A stretch of DNA of 32,349 nucleotides from assembly GCA_019634385.1 (NCBI GenBank), contig JAHQVK010000011.1, positions 1 to 32,349 of the forward strand, written 5' to 3'. Source of the stretch: Myxococcales bacterium. GTDB lineage: Bacteria > Myxococcota > Kuafuiibacteriia > Kuafuiibacteriales > Kuafuiibacteriaceae. Each line of letters begins with the position of its first letter. Positions within the stretch are counted from its first letter, which is position 1. Shown piece by piece: positions 1 to 7,792 of this stretch. The notes under the pieces were generated by a model. That model did no database searches. It saw only the letters and a list, made by a program, of their open reading frames with translations, and had not been told where the DNA came from. The translations under genes were made by a program, and so were the position numbers.

Positions 1-3
1 CTG

Positions 4-167
4 TAAAACTAAGCCCCTATTTACGCGGATACCGTTTCATCCCAGTCTGGTGAGATACTCTAAACCTAAGCCTTTGTTTTACTCGGAGACCGTTTTATCT
101 CAGTTCGGTGCTCTAAGATGTATCCTCGAAACCGGCTCGAAGGTCTAAACGTGAGCCCTTGTCCTAG
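4..167. repeat. Imperfect tandem repeat, about 57 bp unit
   Basis: Two adjacent degenerate copies start at 4 and 61. Both run from TAAA-CTAAGCC through CGGA-ACCGTTT-ATC to CAGT--GGTG, at roughly three-quarters identity by eye. A partial third copy of the left part (TAAACGTGAGCCC) starts at 146 and runs into the palindromic element that begins at 163. No reading frame or RNA gene is visible, and the function is unknown. Confidence 0.55.
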
Positions 168-345
168 CAGCCGGTTGATTTGGCCATGTGTGCATCTATC
201 GAGCAAGGCTTTTCGCGAGACGCTCTGACGACGAGGCGAGCGTACCTGGCGGTACGCGACCGAGGAGAGACTTCTTGTGGTCAGGATTTTTCACGGAAAG
301 ACCGGCCGATAGATGCGTGCAGGGCTAGATCAACCGGCTGCTAGG
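163..345. mobile_element. Palindromic MITE-like element, family A copy 1
   Basis: The termini form a perfect 17-bp inverted repeat (CCTAGCAGCCGGTTGAT at 163-179, its complement at 329-345). Further inside, GCATCTATCG and CGATAGATGC pair, and GCGTACC-TGGC-GGTACGC makes a hairpin at the apex, so the whole element can fold on itself. A TA dinucleotide flanks each end (165-166 and 342-343), as expected for TA-targeting IS630/Tc1-mariner-type MITEs. The right TA lies in the TAG stop codon of the ABC-F gene, so the element probably also acts as that gene's 3' hairpin. It has no coding capacity. Related copies are at 9330-9681 and 32173-32349. Confidence 0.8.
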
Positions 346-2359
346 AGGATGCCGTCTCATTCTCTCGGGCGGCTTCCGCTTCAGCCCATTGCTCAAGTGC
401 AGTCTCCAGGGCCTCGGATATTTTAGTGAAGTATTCGCTGGCTTCCTTGAGGGCTTGAGCGTTGGTTATGATATCTGGGGCTGATAGGGCCTGCTCGGCA
501 ATACTCTTCTCTGTTTCGAGGCGGGATACCTCTAGCTCCGCCTGAAGGACAGCGTTTTCTATATTTTTCTTTCGCCTGCGTTCTTCTGCTTCCGCCTTTT
601 TGCGATGGGTGCGAGCTGCAATGCGAGCTTCTTTATCCACCGAAGTAATGAAAGCCTTCTCATCCGTAGTTCGTGAAAGTTGAGGCCGTGAAGCTTGATG
701 CTCAAGCGCATGAGCACCAAAAGTATTCTGAAGATCTTCTTGATGGGTTTCTAGCTGGTTTAGGTACTCTTGCAGGTCCCCGGAGAAATTTTCTACCTGT
801 CCTTTAGATACATCCCATACTCGGGTTGACAACCGACGAGCAAAATCAAGGTTGTGAGATACGAACAGGATGGTGCCTTCAAATTTTTGTAGACTCTCGG
901 TAAGTATCTCCGCGGAGTCGGTATCTAGATGGTTGGTGGGTTCGTCGAGGAGTAGCAAATTGGCGGGACGTATCAACATACGAGCCATCGCTACCCGGGC
1001 TTTTTCACCTCCTGAAAGCACCGCCACCGGCTTGTTTACATCATCTCCAGTAAAGAGTACCGCTCCACATATCGATCGAATCTCCGTTTCGGAGCGCTCT
1101 GGAGCGGCGCTTCGAACCTCTTCCAAGATGGTTCGGTTAAGGGTAAGAGCCTCGGAATGATGTTGGGCAAAATAGCTTGCTAATACACCGCGCCCGAGTT
1201 CAATGCGGCCTTCAAGGGGTTCTAACTCTTCGGCTATCAGCCGAAGGAGGGTCGTTTTTCCGGCACCGTTGACCCCAACAACCGCAATACGTTCGCCTCT
1301 TCGTACTTCGAGCTCCACATCAGAAAACAGCTGATGCTCAGCTTGGTACCCGAAGGTCATTTGCTGAATAGAAAGTACGCGGTCTGCGCTCCTCGGTACC
1401 TCAGGAAACCGAATGTGTAAGGCCCGCCGAACCTCTGGAAGATCGATACGGTCCGCCTCCATCTTTTCTATCATTTTGACTCGGCTTTGAGCTTGGCGTG
1501 CTTTTGATGCCTTAGCTTTAAAGCGGTCAACAAATGCTTCTAGATGGCGCTTGCGCTCCGCTTCGTTTTCGATACGGGCTTCGATATGAGCGAGTTGAAT
1601 TGTACGCTGCTCGCGGTACTCATCATAGTTTCCACGAAAGCTTTTCAGTCCATCGAGCTCTAAACTAATGACCCGCGAAACGTGGCGGTTCAGAAACTCT
1701 CGATCATGGCAAGTTAAAATTATGGCGTGCCGGATGCTTTTTAGATAGTTAGAGAGCCAATAGACCGAAGGGAGGTCTAGATGGTTGGTGGGCTCGTCCA
1801 GCAGCAGTATGTCCGGTCGTTGATACAATAAAGAAGCGAGAGCTGCTCGCATCCGCCACCCTCCGGAAAAGGCCCGGAGGGGTTTTGTTAAGTCTTCGAT
1901 ACCAAAGCCTAGCCCATGGAGAATAGCTTCTGCCCGATGGGGTCCGTAGTATGTATCCAGTTCAGCAAGTTCGGTATGAAGATCAGCAAGCTGCTCTGCT
2001 AGCTGCATCTGCTCTTGCGTTTCCTGCGCCTTTGCAAGGAAATCCTCGATGTCTTGAATCCGATGCTCCAGCTCTGCTTTCCCTGGGGCTGTTTTGAGTA
2101 CTGACTCGCGAAGAGGAGCGTCGGAGGTTTCACCCAATTCTTGCGGTAGATACCCAACGCGTAAGCCTTTGGACCGAGTGATCGTTCCGGCATCAGGCTG
2201 AGTGGTACCGGCCAGGATCTTCAGGAGAGTGCTCTTGCCGGAGCCGTTGGGACCAACAAGCCCCAAACGGTCACCGGGCTCAACCGCCAGGTTATCACCG
2301 GAGAAAATGCGACGCGGACCGAAATATAGATGGAGATCGTCAGCAAGCATTAGGGCCAT
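341..2359 (-). CDS. ABC-F family ATPase (translation factor type)
   Basis: This 672-residue protein has two ABC domains on one chain and no membrane segment, which is the ABC-F arrangement. Domain 1 has Walker A GPNGSGKS at 36-43, signature FSGGWRMR at 164-171 and Walker B ending LLLDEP near 190. Domain 2 has GVNGAGKTT at 362-370, LSGGEKAR at 448-455 and LLLLDEP at 468-474. Both are followed by TNHLD. The charged helical linker between them (about 241-325) is the ABC-F linker that reaches into the ribosomal E site in characterised members. The C-terminal 575-672 is a Lys/Glu-rich coiled coil as in Uup/YheS-type proteins. It is last in a minus-strand run with the SDR and Nudix genes, 3 bp after the SDR stop. 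The specific subfamily (Uup, YheS or a resistance type) cannot be fixed by eye. Confidence 0.93.
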   Translation of the reverse strand: MALMLADDLHLYFGPRRIFSGDNLAVEPGDRLGLVGPNGSGKSTLLKILAGTTQPDAGTITRSKGLRVGYLPQELGETSDAPLRESVLKTAPGKAELEHRIQDIEDFLAKAQETQEQMQLAEQLADLHTELAELDTYYGPHRAEAILHGLGFGIEDLTKPLRAFSGGWRMRAALASLLYQRPDILLLDEPTNHLDLPSVYWLSNYLKSIRHAIILTCHDREFLNRHVSRVISLELDGLKSFRGNYDEYREQRTIQLAHIEARIENEAERKRHLEAFVDRFKAKASKARQAQSRVKMIEKMEADRIDLPEVRRALHIRFPEVPRSADRVLSIQQMTFGYQAEHQLFSDVELEVRRGERIAVVGVNGAGKTTLLRLIAEELEPLEGRIELGRGVLASYFAQHHSEALTLNRTILEEVRSAAPERSETEIRSICGAVLFTGDDVNKPVAVLSGGEKARVAMARMLIRPANLLLLDEPTNHLDTDSAEILTESLQKFEGTILFVSHNLDFARRLSTRVWDVSKGQVENFSGDLQEYLNQLETHQEDLQNTFGAHALEHQASRPQLSRTTDEKAFITSVDKEARIAARTHRKKAEAEERRRKKNIENAVLQAELEVSRLETEKSIAEQALSAPDIITNAQALKEASEYFTKISEALETALEQWAEAEAARENETASS

Positions 2360-2362
2360 TGG

Positions 2363-3031
2363 TCACCAAGGAAGAGATTCACCAGAACAGTGAAAGAACT
2401 GTCCGGATTTGTCAGGTGTCATCTCATCAATCACCTGCATAATGTTTCGTGCGGAGTCAGCAGCCGGCATCATCCCCTGATGCTGGGTCATATCCGTAGC
2501 AACAAATCCAGGGTGGATAATGGCCACGGATATTTTATCGCTTCGAAGATCTTTGGCCAGGGACACGCTGGCCATATTTAGGGCTACCTTCGACATACGG
2601 TAGCCGTAATACCCACCTGAACTATTGTCGGCGATCGAGCCCATTCGACTCGTAATCATCACAATTTTGCCGCCTGGTCGAGTGATACGGTCTAGCAGAG
2701 TTTGGGTGAGCATCAGAGGGGCGATGCTATTGACGGCAAATTGAAGCTTTAGGCTCTCTGCATCGACCTTCGGGAGACTATCCACGTGCAAGATGCCGGC
2801 ATTGTTTATGAGGATGTCAATATCGACACCTTTGAGGTGGTGCTTCAGTGTTGCGAGGCTCTCTGGGAGCGTGACGTCGATGTCTGGGATCACTTGCACC
2901 CCATTGACCGTCTCCATTTCTCGATTAGGCGAACGACAACAAGCATAGACCTTGTTGAGTTGGGCAGCGTATTTTCGGGTAAGTTGTAGGCCAATGCCGC
3001 GATTGGCTCCCGTTATCACAACGTTTTTCAT
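2363..3031 (-). CDS. Short-chain dehydrogenase/reductase, C-factor-like
   Basis: A 222-residue classical SDR that should be a cytosolic NAD(P)-dependent oxidoreductase. The nucleotide-binding TGANRGIG is at 7-14, NNAG at 76-79, the structural Asn at 101, the catalytic Ser near 128 and the YxxxK pair at Tyr144/Lys148. The HPGFVATDM stretch and the ending FFHCSGESLPW resemble the CsgA (C-factor)/sniffer-like subgroup known from myxobacteria. It is slightly short, as that subgroup is. It is followed after 3 bp by the ABC-F start and preceded after about 40 bp by the Nudix gene, so the three are probably co-transcribed. The substrate is unknown, and a signalling role like that of CsgA is only a possibility. 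Confidence 0.88.
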   Translation of the reverse strand: MKNVVITGANRGIGLQLTRKYAAQLNKVYACCRSPNREMETVNGVQVIPDIDVTLPESLATLKHHLKGVDIDILINNAGILHVDSLPKVDAESLKLQFAVNSIAPLMLTQTLLDRITRPGGKIVMITSRMGSIADNSSGGYYGYRMSKVALNMASVSLAKDLRSDKISVAIIHPGFVATDMTQHQGMMPAADSARNIMQVIDEMTPDKSGQFFHCSGESLPW

Positions 3032-3070
3032 GGTGACTCAGCTTGCAGTGCTCAAGGGACAGCCGCAAGG

Positions 3071-3796
3071 TTAATGAGGACTACCCTGAGCTGTCGCATG
3101 ATTTGCTATGCGTTGGAGTAGCTCGTCCAGAATGACTAGTGTCAAACCCCAGATGACGCGCGGTTGGTTGGTCCTAGCTGAGCTTGTGGGCGGGTTCACC
3201 AAAGCAGGATGGGGAAAGTCTAGGTCGGGAGAGTAGCGGTAGCAAGGTAGCTCTCGGTTATGGGTGTGGAGGGTAGTTCGATGACTGGGATCCACGAAGA
3301 AGGTTACTGGTATCCACATTATCTCCTGGACCTCTTTGTGATTGGGCCGCAGGTCTACGCAAGGGTTGTCGAGAGCAAAGGCGTAGGGGTAAATATTTAG
3401 CGACTGAGGTCTTTGGTGAGTGAAAGCAGGGACTGGAGTGAGTTCGCTTATCATTTCACGTTCATGCAACTGCAGTTCAACTTCCTCGTGAGTTTCACGA
3501 ATGGCGGTCGCGAGTGGTGAAGAGTCGTTAGGCTCCATCCGACCACCCGGAAATGCCATATGCCCGGACCACGGATCTTTAGGGGTTTCGGCCCGTTTGA
3601 TGAACATCAACTCCAGATTGTTACCGCTTTCTCGGAATATAGCTGATACGGCAGCTGTACGTTGGGGCGAAGGAATCTCAGCTGACTTAGGGTTAGAGGC
3701 TAGTGGAGCAGCGTAAGCGCGTGACGAAGAATGCATGCGAAGCGCAACCTGCACGTCTTTAAGCTTAAGCATAGGTACTGAATACGCACTTAGCAC
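3071..3796 (-). CDS. Nudix hydrolase, CoA pyrophosphatase (NudL)-like
   Basis: A 241-residue protein with a Nudix fold. The FPGG-M-P-D segment (82-91) and the RETHEE core at 100-105 are typical of the CoA diphosphatase group, which cleaves CoA to 4'-phosphopantetheine and 3',5'-ADP. The Nudix-box glycine after the EE pair is replaced by Glu (EEVEL rather than EExGL), while the metal-binding glutamates are kept. The N-terminal 40 residues are outside the domain and may be over-called; Met9 (3772) is an alternative start. The C-terminal part contains PRVIWGLT, usual for NudL proteins. It is the first gene of the minus-strand trio and lies back to back with the LuxR-type gene, so a promoter should lie between about 3797 and 3890. 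Confidence 0.85.
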   Translation of the reverse strand: MLSAYSVPMLKLKDVQVALRMHSSSRAYAAPLASNPKSAEIPSPQRTAAVSAIFRESGNNLELMFIKRAETPKDPWSGHMAFPGGRMEPNDSSPLATAIRETHEEVELQLHEREMISELTPVPAFTHQRPQSLNIYPYAFALDNPCVDLRPNHKEVQEIMWIPVTFFVDPSHRTTLHTHNRELPCYRYSPDLDFPHPALVNPPTSSARTNQPRVIWGLTLVILDELLQRIANHATAQGSPH

Positions 3797-3891
3797 GCTT
3801 CCTCCGAATCATGAGGTGAGTAAGTGGGGCTAATCTCGACCGAGTTGATGAATCAATGTACCCAGCCGCCGTGCCCTCTTCGGAGCCTTCG

Positions 3892-4362
3892 ATGGTTGAA
3901 CTTACGCCAAAAGAACGTCTCGTGCATGACCTGTTAGTCTTTGAAGGCTTAACAGATGGAGAAATGGCAGAAAGATTGGGCATGTCTGAACGTGCGATAA
4001 AATTCCATGTTCAGAACCTTCTTCAGAAGACCCAAGCACCTGACCGTTTCAAAATGGCGGTAGCTTTTTGGAGGGAGTGGTCCGGATATGACGAACAAGT
4101 CCCAGATGCCCCTCGACCGGTCCGAAAACGGACAGACATGCCGTTTGGTAGCCGCCGAGCAAAGCCCGCAAAGAAGAAGTTTGTGGGGAAGAAAAAGGCT
4201 CGTGCGCCGCAAAAGATAGCATCTAAGAAAAAAGGGGCAGCTGAAAAGAAAGTTGCACCTAAAACTTCTGCATCGAGAAAAAAAGCGGTTTCGCTAGCAA
4301 AAGCCTCAAAAAGCCGAAGAAGGAAGACTTCTGCACGAAGAAGCCCTCGTTCACGCGGTTAA
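3892..4362 (+). CDS. LuxR/GerE-type HTH protein with histone H1-like tail
   Basis: The product is 156 residues from ATG 3892. This start is chosen because GGAG at 3882-3885 lies 6 nt upstream; ATG 3856 would add 12 residues without a clear ribosome site. Right at the N-terminus is a GerE-type helix-turn-helix (LTPKERLVHDLL..GLTDGEMAERLGMSERAIKFHVQNLL), the DNA-reading half of LuxR/NarL regulators, with no receiver or ligand domain. From about residue 95 the protein is a basic, low-complexity tail rich in Lys, Ala, Arg and Ser, with KKK and KKA-type repeats like bacterial histone H1/Hc1 tails. It is probably a nucleoid-associated or DNA-condensing regulator. The TAA stop lies inside a 15-nt palindrome shared with the family A element end. 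Confidence 0.8.
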   Translation: MVELTPKERLVHDLLVFEGLTDGEMAERLGMSERAIKFHVQNLLQKTQAPDRFKMAVAFWREWSGYDEQVPDAPRPVRKRTDMPFGSRRAKPAKKKFVGKKKARAPQKIASKKKGAAEKKVAPKTSASRKKAVSLAKASKSRRRKTSARRSPRSRG

Positions 4363-4373
4363 CAGCCTGTTAA
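4359..4373. repeat. Palindrome over a stop codon, resembles family A element end
   Basis: TTAACAGCCTGTTAA is a perfect palindrome (7-bp arms, one central base). It contains the TAA stop of the HTH/H1 gene. Its first 12 bases from the T of the stop (TAACAGCCTGTT) are identical to the left end of family A copy 2 at 9330-9341. It may be a solo end or excision remnant, or a coincidence. The rest of 4375-4649 is AT-rich and shows no gene or RNA that I recognise. Confidence 0.4.
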
Positions 4374-4649
4374 ACTATGGCCATCCGACCTGTTCGGAGG
4401 GATCTGCAATACGACTATTGTTAATGATTGTTAAGAGAGCTCAGTCGAGGAGTTTGCAGAGCTGGATACCCGTACTTCATTGGATTATGGATGAATAAGA
4501 AATAAGCAGCGAACCTAATCAGAGGATGAATATGTATTTTAGAGCAGAGACCATTTGTACTGAGTGCCCTAAATCTCGACAGATTCATTTTTAAGTGATT
4601 ACATATACATACCAAAAAACGTCTGAGTGGTGAGATGGCTGTCAACACG

Positions 4650-4832
4650 AGGGCGTGTCTTCAAACTCCGGCTGGGAGATGACGCCGTATCCCGCGGGTG
4701 TGAAGGTTCGGTCCCGGAAGGGGGGGACGGGATGTACCAGACCGAGGGGCCCAAAGGGGGGGCGAAGCCACCGAGTCCTCACCCATGTGGGACACAAGTC
4801 AGAACGCGGTCCGGAGTTTGAGGACACACCCT
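4650..4832. mobile_element. Inverted-repeat element, about 183 bp, fourth type
   Basis: The ends form a 22-bp inverted repeat with 20 matches: AGGGCGTGTCTTCAAACTCC at the left and, on the other strand at the right, AGGGTGTGTCCTCAAACTCC. The interior is GC-rich with G-runs and no convincing reading frame. Its length matches the family A and B elements, but the end sequence is different and a TA duplication is not evident. It could be a MITE or the remains of an IS element's ends. It lies between two convergent genes. Confidence 0.65.
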
Positions 4833-4910
4833 AGTCAAAGTTGTGCACAAGTTTCGCGAAGAACGGTCTTCGGATTGGGCTTCGTCCTCACCGTTTCATA
4901 ACAGAGATAG

Positions 4911-5867
4911 TTACTGAGTAATGACCTGCGGCGTTGGGAGGTGAATCAGGTATGCCAGGGTACTGCCCGTCCGTCGGCCGTAGAAATTGTCGGTCACGCT
5001 CAAGAGGGTATCTTTGGATACCCAACTTAAGCCTTCAAAGTTGTGCGACTCTCCGTTGAAGTGAGCAGCCAAGTCGTGAACCAGGACTGCAGGTACGGTC
5101 TCTCCCAGACCGCGTTTGGGCAGTGAAAACCGGACCAAACGAATGACACCAAAGTGGCGTTCTATACCATGGACCACAATCCGTTCGTTGTCGGAACGAC
5201 AACTGATAGCCGACAATTTTCCGGTCGTGCTTCTTAGGAGCACCCGATGCGGATAAAATTCACGCGTATCCAGCGATATGACCCCGATAAGGGCTTCTCG
5301 TTGGCCATGGCGGGTGTCGACCATCTCCGAGGCCGCCACTACTGTATTTTCAACAACACACAAGCCCTCAATGCCTTGGTTGATGCGTGCTTGAGTCTTG
5401 AACGTTTTGTAGTCGAACATCAGTTGGTCTTCGACCACCACATCTTTGTCCCTGATGCGTGCGATATAAATGGGATCTTGATCACGGATGCTGCGAGCTT
5501 CTGTGCCGAGCAGAACCTGTTGTTTATTAAGAAAAGCAAGTGATTCAACGTCGGGGGGATATTTTCTCCCTTCTGTCTGGGGCACAGAGGGAAGACCAAC
5601 AATGGGAAATGGGGTGAATTTCCCCCACGTATCGTTGTCGTTTGTCACTCGGACCAAATTGCCTGTCCGTTCCGGTGCGATCCAGATTTCCCTCTGGGTT
5701 CGGACTGATACTCCCGATACCCCAGTGAGTTCTGGATCATTGGGCCAGGCTTGGTCCTGAAGAGTAGCTTTTGGAACGAGCGCGGTTTCATTGACTGGTG
5801 ACAGGGATCTTTTGCAGGCGAAGGCTAGACTAACGAAGGATAGGCTAATGGCCCACCGAACGCACAT
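4911..5867 (-). CDS. Probable lipoprotein, phytase-type esterase-like beta-propeller
   Basis: The product is 318 residues from ATG 5867. Upstream in-frame ATGs exist at 5918 and 5966, but the last would overlap the divergent radical SAM gene. The N-terminus MCVRWAISLSFVSLAFAC is a hydrophobic signal ending in Cys, a lipobox-like site though not a perfect one, so export and lipid anchoring are likely. The body has repeated beta-strand blades. Motifs such as SVRTQREIWI, GIEGLCVV, NFEGLSWVSKDTLLSVTDN and GSTLAYLI recall the esterase-like activity of phytase and SdiA-regulated propeller families. Substrate and enzymatic activity are uncertain. It is divergent from the RlmN-like gene, with about 50 bp between the chosen starts. 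Confidence 0.65.
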   Translation of the reverse strand: MCVRWAISLSFVSLAFACKRSLSPVNETALVPKATLQDQAWPNDPELTGVSGVSVRTQREIWIAPERTGNLVRVTNDNDTWGKFTPFPIVGLPSVPQTEGRKYPPDVESLAFLNKQQVLLGTEARSIRDQDPIYIARIRDKDVVVEDQLMFDYKTFKTQARINQGIEGLCVVENTVVAASEMVDTRHGQREALIGVISLDTREFYPHRVLLRSTTGKLSAISCRSDNERIVVHGIERHFGVIRLVRFSLPKRGLGETVPAVLVHDLAAHFNGESHNFEGLSWVSKDTLLSVTDNFYGRRTGSTLAYLIHLPTPQVITQ

Positions 5868-5918
5868 GCCCGTGGTACGGACCGGAAGGGTCGGGAGAAG
5901 AGAGCTTGCCGAACTCAT

Positions 5919-7052
5919 TTGCTTCGCGACAATGCCACAGTGAGCGGAGACGAACATCGAGCACATCTTTTATCGTTGACCAGTGATGAGCTGGCCCTCA
6001 TGGCCCGGAGGAACTTGGCTTCCGGTGCTGGTATTTGGCCCAAAATCTACCGTGAGGGACTGCTAGAGGGCACTTTTTGTCCAAAGCGATACGGGATTTC
6101 TTCCGCTTCTGTGGACGCTTGGCGATCCCACTTTATGTTGCAGCTACTGGAGCCGGTGGGACACGTCGATGAGCCCAGCCAGCATCCGATGGATGATCGT
6201 CAGACGGTCAAGGTGATTCTCCGAACGAACGATGGTTTGGAAATAGAGAGTGTGCTCATTCCGATGTCCAAAGGCCGGAACACCTTATGCTTATCCACAC
6301 AAGTAGGTTGCCGTCTCGCTTGCCAGTTTTGTGAGACTGGCAAGATCGGTCTGTTAAGGAATCTCACGGTTGAAGAGATCGTGGGCCAAGTGGTGGTAGC
6401 TCAGGCTAAACTTGGGTGGCCGATTAACAATCTAGTGTTTATGGGCATGGGGGAGCCGCTCGACAACGTCGAGAATCTGGTTCAGGCCCTTCGAGTGCTT
6501 ACTGATCCCCGCGGATTGTCTTTTGGTCAGGCGCGGATAACCGTTTGTACATCCGGCATCCCAACTGGACTCAGCACATTAGCAAAACTTCGGTTTCGGC
6601 GTATGGGACTTTCATTTAGTCTCAACGCAGCCACAGACGCGAAGCGGGACCTTATTATGCCCATCAATCGGAGGTATCGGCTGAAGGAAGTGCAGGATGC
6701 TCTGCAAGCATACCCGAAGCGGGACGGCTTTGTGCTCGCACTCAACTATTGCCTGTTGCCAGGAGTGAATGACGATCCGAGCGATGCCCAAGCGGTCGCT
6801 GCCTTTGCAAAGCCTCTGGGACGCACACTAGTTAACGTCATTCCGTACAATCCAGGTACCCATCCGTTGACCCGAGCTCCGCGCCAAGATGAGGTGGATG
6901 GCTTTGTCACTCAGCTCAAGGACGAAGGTCTGGCGGTACGGGTCAGGCAGACCAAAGGTCGGTCGGTGATGGCGGCTTGTGGGCAGCTAGGGAACTTGGA
7001 GCTCAAGAAGATCAGACGGAATAACCACTTAGATCGGTTGACCGTACTCTAA
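5919..7052 (+). CDS. RlmN-family radical SAM rRNA/tRNA adenine-C2 methyltransferase
   Basis: A 377-residue protein from TTG 5919; GTG 5940 is an alternative. RlmN methylates C2 of an adenosine in 23S rRNA and some tRNAs by a radical SAM mechanism with two catalytic cysteines. The catalytic Cys of TLC is at 124, the 4Fe-4S motif CxxxCxxC at 131/135/138, GEPLDN at 178-183 and the second catalytic Cys in AACGQL at 354, so all key residues are present. TVCTSG and FSLNAATD are also family motifs. The N-terminal accessory region (1-90) is clearly unlike standard RlmN: the usual FRxxQ--W stretch is replaced by ASGAGIWPKIYREG. It may be a paralogue with a different substrate rather than the housekeeping enzyme. 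Its 3' neighbour is the decayed plasmid-like island. Confidence 0.87.
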   Translation: MLRDNATVSGDEHRAHLLSLTSDELALMARRNLASGAGIWPKIYREGLLEGTFCPKRYGISSASVDAWRSHFMLQLLEPVGHVDEPSQHPMDDRQTVKVILRTNDGLEIESVLIPMSKGRNTLCLSTQVGCRLACQFCETGKIGLLRNLTVEEIVGQVVVAQAKLGWPINNLVFMGMGEPLDNVENLVQALRVLTDPRGLSFGQARITVCTSGIPTGLSTLAKLRFRRMGLSFSLNAATDAKRDLIMPINRRYRLKEVQDALQAYPKRDGFVLALNYCLLPGVNDDPSDAQAVAAFAKPLGRTLVNVIPYNPGTHPLTRAPRQDEVDGFVTQLKDEGLAVRVRQTKGRSVMAACGQLGNLELKKIRRNNHLDRLTVL

Positions 7053-7129
7053 AGGGCTGAGGTTGATCGTGCCTCGACGTTTTGCTTTACTCGAAGCGTT
7101 CAGAAGTAGATCGCGGTCAATCGTCCGCC

Positions 7130-7512
7130 CCGACACTAGGTCCAGAGATCCGAGCTGCGTTGATTGTTTCCTATCTAGCCGTACTGCCTGTAATCCCTGG
7201 TCCTGAGTCACTCTGGGCCCTCTCCGACACTCTCGAGGTGCTCGCCGAGGCCCAAGCACTCAAACCAGATCTGAAAGCCGTAATCGTGATCAATCGGTCA
7301 GAATTCACAATGATTTCAAATATATCATAAGAAGCGCTCACTAATTTAGGTGTACCTCTATGCCTGAGTGCACTTGGGCGCTCAGTCGTCTACCCTAGGC
7401 CCTATCCCGGAGGCCGGGCGTGTGCAGGCTACGACACGACCTCGCCAGCAGCCAGAGATGTAACGGCTCTCATCGAGGCGCTGATCGAAGAGGCTCAAGA
7501 TGGCCCGAGTAA
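7130..7512 (+). pseudogene. ParA/MinD-type partition ATPase remnant
   Basis: In one frame the sequence reads EIRAALIVSYLAVLPVIPG, PESLWALSDTLEVLAEAQAL and KPDLKAVIVINRSE, then a TAA stop at 7328-7330, then EALTNLGVPLCLSALGRSVV and DTTSPAARDVTALIEALIEE. This is the C-terminal half of a plasmid-type ParA: the central strands after the Walker B region, the VINR strand and the final helix. The N-terminal half with the Walker A motif is missing and an ochre stop interrupts the rest, so the gene is dead. It begins soon after the radical SAM gene and is followed by the remains of a small DNA-binding partner, as in plasmid partition cassettes. Confidence 0.75.
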
Positions 7513-7792
7513 AAAACTAGATCTCAACCTCAACCTCACTGGCCCGAAAAAACGAGCCGCCCCGCCAGCCCCTGAGGTGGCGAGATTTATCGAGGGTGAG
7601 CCGGCCGCTCCATCAAAGCCAGGGACTGCGACCTCGACACCGCTCCGTTAGGCCCAAGTAGGGGTGCGGCTGGTGGCCTATCTCCCGGCCGACCTCGAGC
7701 AGTGGGTACGGGTGAAGGCGGCCACAACCCGCCGTTCTCGCATCGATATCGTCACCGAGGCATTGCAGAAGCTCAGAGACACGAGTGACTGA
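7500..7792 (+). pseudogene. Ribbon-helix-helix partition partner, broken
   Basis: ATG 7500 gives only MARVKN before a TAG. The following sequence, read in the frame of the ParA remnant, continues KKRAAPPAPEVARFIEGEP, meets a TAG at 7649-7651, then reads GVRLVAYLPADLEQWVRVKA and SRIDIVTEALQKLRDTSD to the TGA at 7790-7792. The last part is a ribbon-helix-helix fold of the ParG/CopG kind that pairs with ParA. At least one frame slip and one stop make it a pseudogene. The 14-mer GCCTGAGTGCACTT occurs at 7362-7375 and again at 7795-7808, just after this gene. Confidence 0.65.

Noticed and set aside
1..345. CRISPR array
   Set aside because: The repeat unit is long, degenerate and contiguous, without the short identical repeats and unique spacers of an array.
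870..1160. Open frame of 96 codons on the plus strand inside the ABC-F gene
   Set aside because: It lies antisense to well-conserved ABC motifs and its product is unlike any family. It is a shadow.
4627..4827. Short open frames on both strands near 4640-4820
   Set aside because: They are produced by the GC-rich palindromic element at 4650-4832 and have no protein-like composition.
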